64,000 nucleotides of DNA, taken from positions 19,057,989 to 19,121,988 of the forward strand of contig NC_092572.1 of NCBI RefSeq assembly GCF_037975245.1, written 5' to 3'. Of the stretch, positions 24,456 through 35,540 are shown one piece after another. The number at the start of each line of letters is the position of its first letter. The first letter of the stretch is position 1. A model generated the notes under the pieces. That model was given only the letters and a program-made list of their open reading frames with translations, did no database searches and was not told the origin of the DNA. The DNA is from Apostichopus japonicus. Taxonomy: Eukaryota; Echinodermata; Holothuroidea; Aspidochirotida; Stichopodidae. Position numbers and translations under genes: made by a program.

Positions 24456-25194
24456 GTATTGCCGTAGACACGTGATTATTATTATTATTATTATTTTTAT
24501 TCAATTTTCAAAAGTAGATTAACTGACAGAAGTTTATTTAATAATAGAAAGTAAATCCACTGAATCTGTAGAGCTTTACCCTAGCTTTGGGTAGCAATGA
24601 TATATGTGTTTAAGAATGTCAAGTGCTTTGGCAAAATTATGAATATCTAAAAGCCTTACTTAGCTCGCTCATTCATGTAATACAGATTCAGAACACATAG
24701 TCATTTACTTAAAGGTAACATGTCTGCATACTTCTTAGCAAACATTCAGCTTCAAACAAAGATCCCCAAAGTGTACTATTGTTAGTGTTATAACTGCAAT
24801 CATAATGCCAGCTGTAGAAACAATAAAACTGAAAATGAGGTCGAAAAATACCTTGGGTGTAGACAGATCTTTCTTGGAAATATGAGACAAGTTTAGGTGT
24901 AGGGAGGGGTGACCTTACTACTAGGGCAAATTTATTGCACTGGATATAGTCCAACAAACACCTTTGAGCTAAGACATTAAAGTCAGGATCGCACACACAC
25001 ACACATATATATTTAGTTCTCAAGACAATATATGTATTTGACACTGGTGCAAAATTGTGTACAATGATGTAATTTGATAATGAAGTTTGCATTGTTTTGT
25101 AACTTTGTCACACTTCATAATTCTGAGTCTTTTAAGTCGTTTCTCTAGATTTTAACCCTAACCCATACCCCTTTGTTCCTTTATTTCCCTTTAG

Positions 25195-25302
25195 GAAAAA
25201 AACACAGCTCTTCACAACCAGCTAGAAGAGAGTGAAGAGCATGTGATGAAGATGGCTCTTCAAGTTTCAAAACTGGAATACCAGAGAAAACAAGAAAATG
25301 AG
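25195..25302 (+). pseudogene. KIF15-like coiled-coil exon B (plus arm, open)
   Basis: 108-nt exon between tttccctttag and gtgagc, phase 0 at both ends. It encodes NTALHNQLEESEEHVMKMAL and VSKLEYQRKQENE, a clear heptad-patterned coil. It is undamaged. Diverged minus-strand copies lie at 37573-37680 (intact splice sites) and in every array unit (fused to exon A). Confidence 0.7.
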
Positions 25303-25794
25303 GTGAGCTACTGTTTTGCTTTTAATAAAACAATCGCATGAAAAGAGAAAGTGACAAGAGGAGCAGCATCAACAAAGAAAATACCCCTCCCCACCCACCC
25401 ACACCCTGAATTTTTGGAAGAAAAAACCTTAAAATATCCCATTTCCATTTTTGTGATGATAGAGAGTACCCTTTCTCTCAAATGAAAATGTAGGGTACTG
25501 TTTTTTATCAACTACAAGTGCTCTTTTCCTGAACGAGAGTTTTAAGGAAATTGTGTGATTTCCCCACAGAAAACTAAGTCGATCATCCCCATGCTCCTCA
25601 AAGTTGGTACAGTTTTTGTGTAGATTTAAACACATACAAAAGACTGAAAACAATGATAGATTTGAGAAATATTTAAAATTTTATTCAAAACATTGAATAT
25701 ACACCAAAAATTTGGTTATCTTTTCTGCATTTCGCTACATCTAGTTAACAACTTAGTGTTTATGTTTGTCAAATCCATTTAATCTGATCAACAG

Positions 25795-25932
25795 TTACAC
25801 TCTGAGGAGAAGACAGAGTGGACTCAGATGAGAGCAAGATTAAAGCATCAGGTCGACAAGTTAAATGAGGAGCTCTCCACCCTCAGGAATACATATGAAA
25901 TTAAGAATATTTGTATTATCTTTGTCGTGGAA
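25795..25932 (+). pseudogene. KIF15-like coiled-coil exon C
   Basis: Starts after gatcaacag in phase 0 and matches the phase of exon B. LHSEEKTEWTQMRARLKHQV and DKLNEELSTLRNTYE are coiled-coil-like. The end is uncertain: GAA followed by gtatgt at 25932 is a possible donor, but the last ~10 codons are hydrophobic and unlike a coil, so the exon may be truncated near 25905. Confidence 0.55.
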
Positions 25933-26279
25933 GTATGTATATATTGCAAGAAGGGTATTAAATACAGTGTTAACACTGTAACACTGTGTTATCATTTAGT
26001 TACAGGGATAGTCCGGATTAAATATTTATATTTGGATTGATAAAAGAGGATGTATTCTGAGCATCCTGCTGGTGAAATTTGCATTATTCATTTCCTGAGA
26101 ACCATTTTGGAAATAACAACATGTGAAGTTGACACATGTTTTGTACCAAAAAGAGAAGTTCAGCAAACAGGTGTGATACCATAGATACACATCAACAACT
26201 TTGTTTTTATGTTTTTGGTTTCGATGATAATCGTAACCTTTGCAATCATGCGTGTGTGTGTGGGTGTGTGTGTGTGTGC

Positions 26280-26590
26280 GTTTGTGACGCCCAGCTTGTA
26301 AACACGATATCTCAAGAAGGGAAGCTTGGACAGTTCTCATATTTGGTACATAGGAGTATCTTATTGAGTACAAGAAGCCTATTGTTTTTGGTGTAGGTCA
26401 AAGGTCACTTGGGGTCACCAGGGGTCAAATAGTGAAAAGCTTGTAAACATGATATCTCAACAAGCAAAGCTTGGATTGATTTCATTTCTGGTATGTAGGT
26501 TGACCACATTAAGTACAAAAAGCCTATCGTTTTTGGTGGATATCGAAGGTCATTTAGGGTCACCAGGGGTCAACTTGTAAAAACCTTTTC
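26280..26590. repeat. Interspersed GGTCACC-AGGGGTCAA repeat, two units
   Basis: Two ~130-bp units share ACATGATATCTCAA, GAAGCCTATTGTTTTTGGTG and GGGGTCACCAGGGGTCAA. The same family occurs at 4600-4860 and 59200-59450. The first unit contains AGGTCAAAGGTCA at 26395-26407. Confidence 0.7.
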
Positions 26591-27258
26591 ATAATATACG
26601 GTATCTCCCATCGTCCAGCCTATAAGTATATGACATGGGCGATTCGCCTCATAAGAATAGGAGAGCCTACTGACAATTGAAAATGATCTTACTTGCATTC
26701 GTAGATTTGAATCTGAACTCGCGACAATATCCCCATTGACTTAAGTGTGTCGCTAGAAGTCCTGAATTGCTATGTACATATCTACATACATGTACAGTGT
26801 CTTCCAAGGCTTGCTTGCAGACCATAGATATATAAAAGTGCTAGAGTTACTTCAACACTTGTGACTCATCCGTATGGATATTTTGCTAAAGAGTTGATGT
26901 GATTTCGATGGAATAGTGCACTTGAATGGCGAAGCATGCCTTCTCTAGAAAATATTTGTAGATCATTGGTAGTTCTGGTTGGATGTAAGTTGCACAGGTA
27001 CCACGAATTTCAAAACATTTCTTGGCCAGCTGCCAAGGAGAAACTAGGTCAAGCACCTGTGAACTTGAGATTTGCTTTCACTCCATGGAGTTGGCTGTAA
27101 TGTTGGCCTAGTTTTTCTCAATAACTTGTGAAACTACCATTGACAGGGTGTGACAAGGTTGATATTTTGGGACTAGTTGTGAATGGGGTAAGGGATTGTT
27201 TCAAAACATAACAGTCATGTGATCCAATGTCAAATGACCCGCTTACTGCACGTACATG

Positions 27259-28888
27259 TAGGCTTGCACGGTAAACCGGTTTTAGTACCGAAACCGGTTT
27301 TTTCCAACCGAATTTCGGTACTATTTTTTATTTTAAGAAAACCGAAAAACCGAAATGTGAATTGCAAATACTGGAAAAAACAAAGTTTGTTGACTTTGGT
27401 TTCTCCTATTTATTGTTCTTTTTGCAATATGAAAGTAAATTGCAACAAGAGAAAGCTTTTCTGAAAGACGACATTGTCAGCTACGATCGCCACACACCAT
27501 AACCAGTGCTTGAGGGTGGATAGCTAGGCCTAACATTGGGCTATGCAGCCCTTATATGCGTTGCATCAGTTAGGTACCTTGTAGTAACTGACCTTGGTGG
27601 CCAACGTTAGTAGTTGTGAGAAGTACACACTCAAATGACGAGATGCAGTTCATATCCGACGTGTTTGTCCTCTTTGTTTTGTTCTCATTATTCAACTTCA
27701 ATTTAATAGTAGAGGATATGGAGAAAATCTTTTCAAACACATTGATCACAGTTCGTGTTCAAAAAATGAACGTTAAAACTTGAAAGGTACATTGCGCAAT
27801 CCACAATACCATACGACATGTACAGTCGCAGGAGGGGGGGCTCTGGGAGTTTAACAACTAAGATGCAACAAGTAACATTAGAACAATGAACAATCACAGG
27901 GGGGGCTCTGAGTTTAACAAGTAAGATGCAACAAGTAACTTTAGAACAATCACGGGGGGGGGGGGGGGGGCTCTGAGTTTAACAACTAAGACGCAACAAG
28001 TAACATTAGAACAATCACAGTCCATTATTGACAAGAGACACCTGGCGTCAGGCTTGAGTCAAGGAATATTAAAGGAGTAAAAATGTTGCATACATGGCTG
28101 GAAATTACAGATGCTGCTGTTGGGACAATTCTCCTTTGTACGCTAATAGATTTTATTTTCTTTGTAAGTTTCCTTTAAACATTTCTTCTTATCAGTTATC
28201 AGACAAGGCGTCTCTCAGTTGGTTTTTCGTTTGCGTTGAAGTCTTGAAGAACACATGTTTCCAACTTAAACGTTAACAATTTATATTCTTTGCCGACCTA
28301 ATCCCCGCTTTTGCCAGGGATATTTTTCAACTTGTACTTGAAAGTGTAGACGGTATATTCTCTTCACTCCTTGAAGAGAAATTTATTTTACCGCCAAGAT
28401 ACCACCCGCGAACATGGCTAGATGGCCGAGCGTAATACGCTCGGCCCTCATCTCCGAAAATATAACATATAATATAACATATAACATGACCGTGATATTT
28501 TTTTCTGAACACGAATTTGAACTTCGTGAAGTACAGTAAACACAAGAAAAACGATACCAGTACGTGATGTTTTAACTTTAAGAAAAAAACTTCACTAACA
28601 CATATCTTTTCGACATATTTACTTCAGTTTAGTTAACGTGGGTTATAAAATGAGAGTCATGAAGGCAGTAACATTTCTTGAATTTATTCTTCTTATTTTT
28701 AACCCTTCACTGCAAACGAACAGACTTGAACACGCTGTTGGTAAAGCTTCAAAAATACGCATCTTAGCGATCGAGATTTGGATGTTTTCAATGCAATTTG
28801 GGAGGGGGAAAAAACCGGTTTTTGAGCCAGATTCGGTTTTTTGCTAGAAAAAACCGGTTGTAAGTTTTCACAAAACCGTGCAAGCTTA
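27259..28888. mobile_element. Non-autonomous hAT-like transposon (element H3)
   Basis: Ends TAGGCTTGCACGGT and ACCGTGCAAGCTTA are inverted with one mismatch and flanked by identical 8-bp duplications CGTACATG (27251-27258, 28889-28896). AACCGGTT-type palindromes recur just inside both ends (27275-27300, 28810-28860). The interior holds three near-copies of a GTAAGATGCAACAAGTAAC unit separated by poly-G (27830-28020) and no transposase. Confidence 0.92.
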
Positions 28889-29574
28889 CGTACATGACCC
28901 GGCCACTTTGCGACGCTCAGTAAAAAAAAAAAAAAAAAATTAAATTAAAAAAAATTAATATTAAAAAAAAAAATGACGAAAAAAATCGAGAGGAATAAAT
29001 ACCCACAACCAGGTCAGGTGTGATTGAAACTGTCACAGCAGTTAACTGTTGGTAAAAACTACAAGAAGTTGAACATTAGTAGTATGGTCGAGGAGATGAG
29101 GCCGAGGGGTGGGTGAGAGTAGAGGTAGGCGAAGGGCTTCTCTTGACATACAAATTGTTGCTCAACAGAGATAAAAGCTGAAAAAAAAACAGAATGTTCT
29201 ATCACAGACCTAGTTGGGTATTTTTTGGCAGTAAAATCCTACTCACTTTGTAGGTACCGTAGACCTATTATCATTTTGTTATGATCGCACTTTATTTAAT
29301 GCAGCAAGTGCGTCACACCCTTGCTAAGTTCGGTTCAGTGGCATAGCTACCTCCCTAGGCTCCATGACCCGAGTGTTAATAAAAAATTCAGGAGAAAAAA
29401 AGAAAAATAGGACAGAAGAAAGGGGTGATTGGGAGGGGGCAATATCATTGACCAAACAACTGTATATTGCACCATTTTGCATCTACAGACTTTTTAAATT
29501 GCAATTTTCCGGCAAAGGGGAGGGGGACCCCTCCCCTTAGACCCCTCCCCCATGTCCTCATACAGACAGTCGTT

Positions 29575-30159
29575 ATATACTCAAATTTATGACTTGAAAT
29601 TGCGAAAATCACTTGGTTCATATGTATGAAAATGCTTGCACAAGCCGATATGAGTAATTCAAATGACAACAACTTCTTAGCATTACCATACAGGTGCATA
29701 GCAATTAAGAGGGTGGTTCACTTGTCTAAGGACTACACATAAACTGCATTTTCAGGGTCATATGCCCAACGATGCCTGTGAACAGCGTCCTCAAACATCA
29801 CATTTTACCAATATTTAGGGCATTTCAAGGTCAAATTTGGTCACAATGAAAAGGTTTTTTTTTTTGGTTTTCAATACAAAACTAGTAAGATATGTATAGT
29901 TATGATGCAAAGAATGAGCTAAAACATATTTTATATAAGTTATTAATGCTCTGATGAGCAGCTTAAAGTGGCGTATATGAGATTGACATTAGCTCTACAG
30001 AAACATGATTGCGAGATATATATATGCTGATGATCGCTCAAAAAACTGTGAAACTCTGAGTAAGAGTTAAACTAGTGTTCCACTAGTCTCAATATATATT
30101 TCGCTGTGTCCACCGTAAAAAGGGCACTTTGCGCCAAGATAGAGGCCAACCAACCAACT

Positions 30160-30210
<51 letters not shown>

Positions 30211-31000
30211 TCATATGATTTGACGATGATGATTTGACTCTGTTTCAATGTGTGGTTCATATCCATTCCCGGCATAAATGGTTTCATCCTTTTTGCTTCT
30301 GAACAGTCACAAGAGGAGAAGCAGAAGATTTCCGACTGATGTTACAATCTGTGGACAAGCAGTTCTTGGAAGAGATTCAGAGATGTCAGAGCAGAGACGG
30401 TGAACAGGAGAAGTTTAGTTTCGGAGCTCCAGACCAAACTGGTCGAAGCAGAGAGTCTGACCTCTCAACTTCAGCATGCTATTGATGAGGGATGTCATGA
30501 TAAACAGCAACTAGAGGTAGGTCATGGAACATGAGCTAATAAACAGTACCTTCATATGAAACTAGAGGCAAGTCATGGAATAAGACACAGATCTCACAGT
30601 GTGTAAAACTCAAACTTAAAGAGATATTCCAGTTGTAGAAAATGTGGTAATTAAATGAAAAAGGAAAATTTTCCACACTTTTAGTTGAAACCCTCATTGC
30701 AAAATATCTTTTACCTAACTCAAAATATGGTTGATTGAATACAATTGATTATAAATAGCTTAACCTTCAATTCTTCCCTGGAGTAGATCACAATAAGTGG
30801 TCTTTAATAACATGTCGGTAATTGTTCCTCAAAAGCTCTACTTTTTATATTACAATCTTCTTGTTGATTTATCCTCGATACATTTGGAATTTCTGCCAAG
30901 CTGTCAAAGATCTCTCTGTTAAAAGAATTTTTGAAATGCAACTGTTTGTAGAACTATCATTTTCCAGCTGTGAGTAAGTAAGTTAAGTAATAAAGGAGAA
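29575..31000. repeat. Direct segmental copy paired with 41925-43640
   Basis: Shares, in order, GCGAAAATCACTTGGTTCAT, CACTTGTCTAAGGACTAC, GCGCCAAGATAGAGGCCAAC, a (TA)n tract, the kinesin exon (30307 here, 42897 there) and downstream intron. About 270 bp after the (TA)n (42540-42810) is absent here. Confidence 0.88.
30307..30516 (+). pseudogene. KIF15-like coiled-coil exon D, copy 1 (frameshifted)
   Basis: 210 nt between ctgaacag and gtaggt. It begins TRGEAEDFRLMLQSVDKQF and continues LEEIQRCQSRDGEQEK. One extra T in the AAGTTTAG stretch (about 30414) then throws the frame, while copy 2 reads on. The donor GT is intact here. Confidence 0.65.
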
Positions 31001-31371
31001 AAAGAAGACATATGCAACTGGATGTGATGACATCATTCACCCTGCTGTTGCCAGATGCATTATCACAAAATATCACCAGATTTGAAAATAACCATATCTT
31101 TGCCATGTATTAGTTTAAAGTAGTTTATGATTTGGCTTGACTGGTTACCTCACTACGAGTTTCTGGAGAGAAATCATTTCACTGGGTTTCTCAGTAACTG
31201 CTGATTTTTTTTCGTATTTGATTTCTATATATAACTTTGTAACATCATCCAGTAATTTGTAATTCCTACTACAGGAGAGTTGCATTAATTATATATTTCC
31301 GGCGCCCTTTCATTCTTGTGACACCAATGTTGTAACAACTGGCTTCTCAATGAAATATCGGCCCAAGAAAT

Positions 31372-32893
31372 TAGTGCTGTGCCGTTTAAACGTGTAAACG
31401 AACGAAACATCGTTTAAACGTTTAATAAAACCTGATGAACGTTTAAACGAAACTATGATATCAACTGAAAATTAAATTATTGGCAAAAATCGCGTATCAA
31501 TTCCCGTGTTTATTTTGTCTACTACGCGAAATAACAACACAACTTATGATCAGTCGAATCATAAACCGCAAACGTAATCCTACTTTTGTCCCCCCCCCCG
31601 GATGTATCCGGCGACATAAATGGCTTAAACTTGAACGCTGTTATACTTTTGTGAAAACTTCCTGATTCGTGGCACAAGTGTACTTTATATCGAGCCGACA
31701 GCGGCGGCGCAGATAACCCAGTCAATGCATGTTCGATCGAAATGATTACAATCCCTGTCTATCACGTTGAACTCTCCGACCAGACAATACTGGGTCGAAT
31801 ACTCGACTTGGTAATAGTTGTTCAAATACATGATCAAAGGAAATGTATCGATTGGAGATCGTTAAAAAAACTCTGAAAATCAGTAGAGAAATTACCAATT
31901 GTGTACGAAAAGTAAGTACGGTCCTTTCAAATATAACGAAAGATCCAGCAAAACACTTTCGAAAAATTCACGCGAAACTTGCATATCGTGCTACATGCAA
32001 CTAATGTCATGTAAACAAGGCTCTCTAGTACACCCATTTATGAATAAACCGTAAGACCACATCTGGTGTTAAGCGGGGGGAAAAGAAAGTATTTTGTAGA
32101 ATTTCCAACAATACGGAAAAAATAATGTCCTACCATAGTACTAAGTGTATAGCAAATAGCCTAACCACCTCGTCTGTTACGGATCTCACGTAACTACAAA
32201 AACACAACTAATCGTATTTTGCGAGCTTGACGTTTTCTACAAGAACATGGAAATAATGTTTAGCATTAGTTAATCATGCCGTGTGGCCTAAAACATATTT
32301 TATTACAAGGTTTACTTTCATAAAGATGGCCATAGCTTGATATCTTGTGCTGCGTGTATGAACTGTGCCTTGTGTATCATGGGGAATACTCCATGAAACG
32401 TTTCTTGGAAACGTGCCAAAAATGTTAACAAACAGGTGTTAGTCAGGGGGTGAGCGCACAGTTGTTTGGCAAGGTACCTGGGAAACGCTATTCATTGTTA
32501 GGCAGTCTAGAAACGGGGCTTTGCCGAACGTTTTTTGTTTCATAATATCGGAGGTTCTGTAAGTTAAACTTTTTAAAGATTGTAAGACAGATTAAATCTC
32601 TTTTCATTTTATAACATAATATAGCCACTCTAACTTGTCATTTAAAATTTTTCATCAGCTTCGTGACAATTTAAATTTAAAAAGTTGTCAGTATTTTGCA
32701 CCCTCAACTGCGAATTTTTTTTATCGCCAGACACGCAAAAATTTCCTTTTCCTTTTCCGGGGTCTTCGCCCCACCAGGGCCCTAGGGCAGTCCCCTGGAC
32801 CCCACGCTTTTATGCGATTTTCGCGAACGTTTAAACGAACGGAAAATCGGCCGTTTAAACGTTTACGTCTTTAAACAAAAACTCACAGCCCTA
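31372..32893. mobile_element. Non-autonomous hAT-like transposon (element H2)
   Basis: Ends TAGTGCTGTGCCGTTTAAAC and ...CTCACAGCCCTA are inverted over about 10 bp and flanked by identical CAAGAAAT (31364-31371, 32894-32901). CGTTTAAACG palindromes recur at both ends (31384, 31409, 31439, 32826, 32851 regions). Its interior from 31940 to about 32815 is closely similar to 19690-20700 of H1 although the termini differ. No transposase frame. Confidence 0.9.
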
Positions 32894-32901
32894 CAAGAAA
32901 T

Positions 32902-33645
32902 TCAGGCTACTTACTGTGGAAATGGGATATTTTAAGGTTTTTAGCTCATACCAGCATGCTGGTGTGAGCTATTGTTACAGTGCGGCGTCTATCACTCTAT
33001 CATTCTATCACTCTATCACTCTATCCGTCAACAATTGGTAAAACCGCTCCCACTCGCACAGTGTTTGTTGGAATTCCCTGAAACTTGGACACAAGGACCA
33101 TTGGGTATAGGGCCATCAGAGATGGTCCAAAATTTGGGGTCAAAGGTCACCTGTGGGCCGTAACTGGCCATTTTGTGGAAATACGCAAAATGCTTCTTCT
33201 CCTACAGAATTCATGGTACAATGTTGAGGGTTTGTCACGATAGTACTATGGAAGTTTTACCTTCAGGGTGTTCATGAATTTGAGATCAAAGTTCAACTAG
33301 GGGTCTTTTGTGGCACGGACCGTGGCCCTATATTTTCAAATTGCTCCTGTTCGTACAGTGTATGGCCAGTTATAATGAAACTTGGTCACAACGTTCCTCT
33401 GGATGAGAGTTACGAGGGGTGTTCGGAAAATTGATGTCAAATGTCTTTTAGGGGGTCATCGGGGGTCATTCTTTGTAATATTTTCAAATATCTCAATCTC
33501 CTCAAGATTTTGATGGATCATATTCAAAGTTGAACTGATGATTGTTGGATTGTGTACGAATAAGGTGATGCCTAATAATTTTTGGTCAAAAGTTAATTAA
33601 TTACAATTAATTCCATTGTTTAAAAAAAATCTGAGCCTTCACCTA
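32902..33645. repeat. Palindrome-led interspersed repeat with ATCACTCT array
   Basis: Begins with the near-perfect palindrome AGCTCATACCAGCATGCTGG followed by TGTGAGCT, then four to five ATCACTCT/ATCATTCT units (about 32990-33025). It continues as a ~600-bp non-coding repeat with GGGTCAAAGGTCACC (33137). I recall similar hairpin-led sequences in many marine invertebrates (memory, not searched). Confidence 0.6.
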
Positions 33646-33852
33646 TTGCCAAAGCTCCTTTAATTTGTCTCCCAGTCTCTGTAGTGTTTGTTTACATTTG
33701 AGGTTAGGCTCTGCAGAGGCTGTTAGTGGAATTAAAGCAGGACTGGGAGTTGTTATTAACTGTTGAACTGTAAGCATGAGAGCCCTATAGCCAATCAGCA
33801 CTTGCTGATTCTTAGAAGTCTTTGAGCCTGAGGTATGTAGGCAGCCAACCAA
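33643..33852 (-). other. Unassigned minus-strand open frame, possibly a lost exon
   Basis: 70 codons including TASAEPNLKCKQTLQRLGDK and LKELW, which looks like real protein rather than repeat. It lies next to the exon-bearing array and on the same strand as the inverted kinesin exons. No convincing splice pair was found, and I do not recognise it. Confidence 0.3.
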
Positions 33853-35303
33853 AATTTTGGGAAGTAGTGCTTTTGAAGTTATGTCTGCTCAGGTAGAGGG
33901 AGAGAAAGTTTAATAGGGTGTCAGTGGTATTGTTTGAGAGAGTTGGCAAAACAGTAGCTCACCTCATTTTCTGTTATTATCTGGTATTCCAGTTTTGACA
34001 CTTGTAGAGCCATCTTCATTACATGCTCTTCACTCTCATCTTGCTGGCTGTAAGTGCTTCGGCACAATGTTTCAGTACATGGTCCCCTGATTGGCCTGCT
34101 GTTGGGGTGTTGCTGTTACGAAGAACCACTCGTGACCTCAGACTGTATGCAGTCTTCTTTTTAGGTGTGGTTATTGTCTGGCAGAAAAAGATGAGTACAA
34201 GAAATGAAGATCATGAAGGCACTCTCGCACCCTGTGCGTATTCTTCAATGACGACTGTTTTGTTTGAGAGAGTGGGTAAAATAGGATTTAAAGGGGGAAA
34301 ATAGGAAATATAGCCAGTGGTGTGGCCAGGATTCTGCTAACAGAGGGGGGGGGGGGTTATCCCTCATGGACCAAAAATTGGTGGAATCTGAAAAATGGCC
34401 TGAAATTTGGTGGGCCATAAAGTTTTGTGGGCCCTACATTTTGAAGCTCGAAAAAGTATGAGCTTCTGCACCATTGGTGCTCTAGTTCCTTCCAAAATTT
34501 GGGGGTGTGGGTGGGTGGGGAGGGGTATTTTCTTTGTTGATGCTGTTCCTCTTGTCACTTTCTCTTTTCATGCGATTAGTTATTAAAAGCAAAACAGTAG
34601 CTCACCTCATTTTCTTTTTTAATCTGGTATTCCAGTTTTGACACTTGTAGAGCCATCTTCAATACATGCTCTTCACTCTCCTCTTGCTGGTTGTGAGTGC
34701 TTCGGCACAATGTTTCATTACATGGTCTCCTGATTGGCCTGCTGTTAGGGTGTTGCTGTTACGAAGAACCACTCGTGACCTCAGACTGTATGCAGTCTTC
34801 TTTTTAGGTGTGGTTATTGTCTGGCAGAAAAAGATGAGTACAAGAAATGAAGATCATGAAGGCACTCTCGCACCCTGTGCGTATTCTTCAATGACGACTG
34901 TTTTGTTTGAGAGAGTGGGTAAAATAGGATTTAAAGGGGGAAAATAGGAAATACAGCCAGTGGTGTGGCCAGGATTCTGCTAACAGAGGGGGGGGGGGGG
35001 TTATCCCTCATGGACCAAAAATTGGTGGAATCTGAAAAATGGCCTGAAATTTGGTGGGCCATAAAGTTTTGTGGGCCCTACATTTTGAAGCTCGAAAAGG
35101 TATGAGCTTCTGCACCATTGGTGCTCTAGTTCCTTCCAAAAATTCAGGGTGTGGGTGGGTGGGGAGGGGTATTTTCTTTGTTGATGCTATTCCTCTTGTC
35201 ACTTTCTCTTTTCATGCGATTGTTTTATTAAAAGCAAAACAGTAGCCCACCTCATTTTCTTTTTTAATCTGGTATTCCAGTTTTGACACTTGTAGAGCCA
35301 TCT

Positions 35304-35540
35304 TCAATACATGCTCTTCACTCTCCTCTTGCTGGTTGTGAGTGCTTCGGCACAATGTTTCATTACATGGTCTCCTGATTGGCCTGCTGTTAGGGTGTTG
35401 CTGTTACGAAGAACCACTCGTGACCTCAGACTGTATGCAGTCTTCTTTTTAGGTGTGGTTATTGTCTGGACCTCGACAGTGAGTGCTTGTTTAAGCACAT
35501 GGTCTGAATGGCCTGCTGTTGGTGTGTTGCTGTTTTTCAT
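35304..35540 (-). pseudogene. Fused exon A-A'-B in array unit 3
   Basis: Open minus-strand frame of 78 codons, repeated in units 4 (36080-36316) and 5 (36853-37089). It holds two versions of exon A in one frame (SNTPTAGHSDHVLKQALTV, then TITTPKKKTAYSLRSRVVLR and NSNTLTAGQSGDHVMKHCAE) and then enters exon B out of frame, stopping after VKSMY. The exon-A homology also reads in frame upstream of the Met (TTPKRKPVYNLRSRVV). The out-of-frame fusion argues against function as a kinesin stalk. Confidence 0.6.

Larger units (their letters stand above)
23302..25450. repeat. Left arm of a large inverted duplication
   Basis: Three blocks recur in reverse complement to the right: 23302-24110 with about 38125-39082, 24556-25420 with about 37455-38110, and 25424-25450 with 32915-32943. 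The arm carries three kinesin coiled-coil exons on the plus strand. Arm edges were placed by eye. Confidence 0.85.

Noticed and set aside
34023-34304. Plus-strand open frame of 93 codons repeated in the tandem array (MLFTL..VSASAQCF), with a signal-peptide look
   Set aside because: It is antisense to the kinesin exon A/B fusion, whose splice-flanked parent exists elsewhere. The hydrophobic start is the complement of coiled-coil codons.
35051-35245. 64-codon open frames on both strands repeated in each array unit
   Set aside because: They cover the intron and poly-G repeat part of the unit and have no independent support beyond array repetition.
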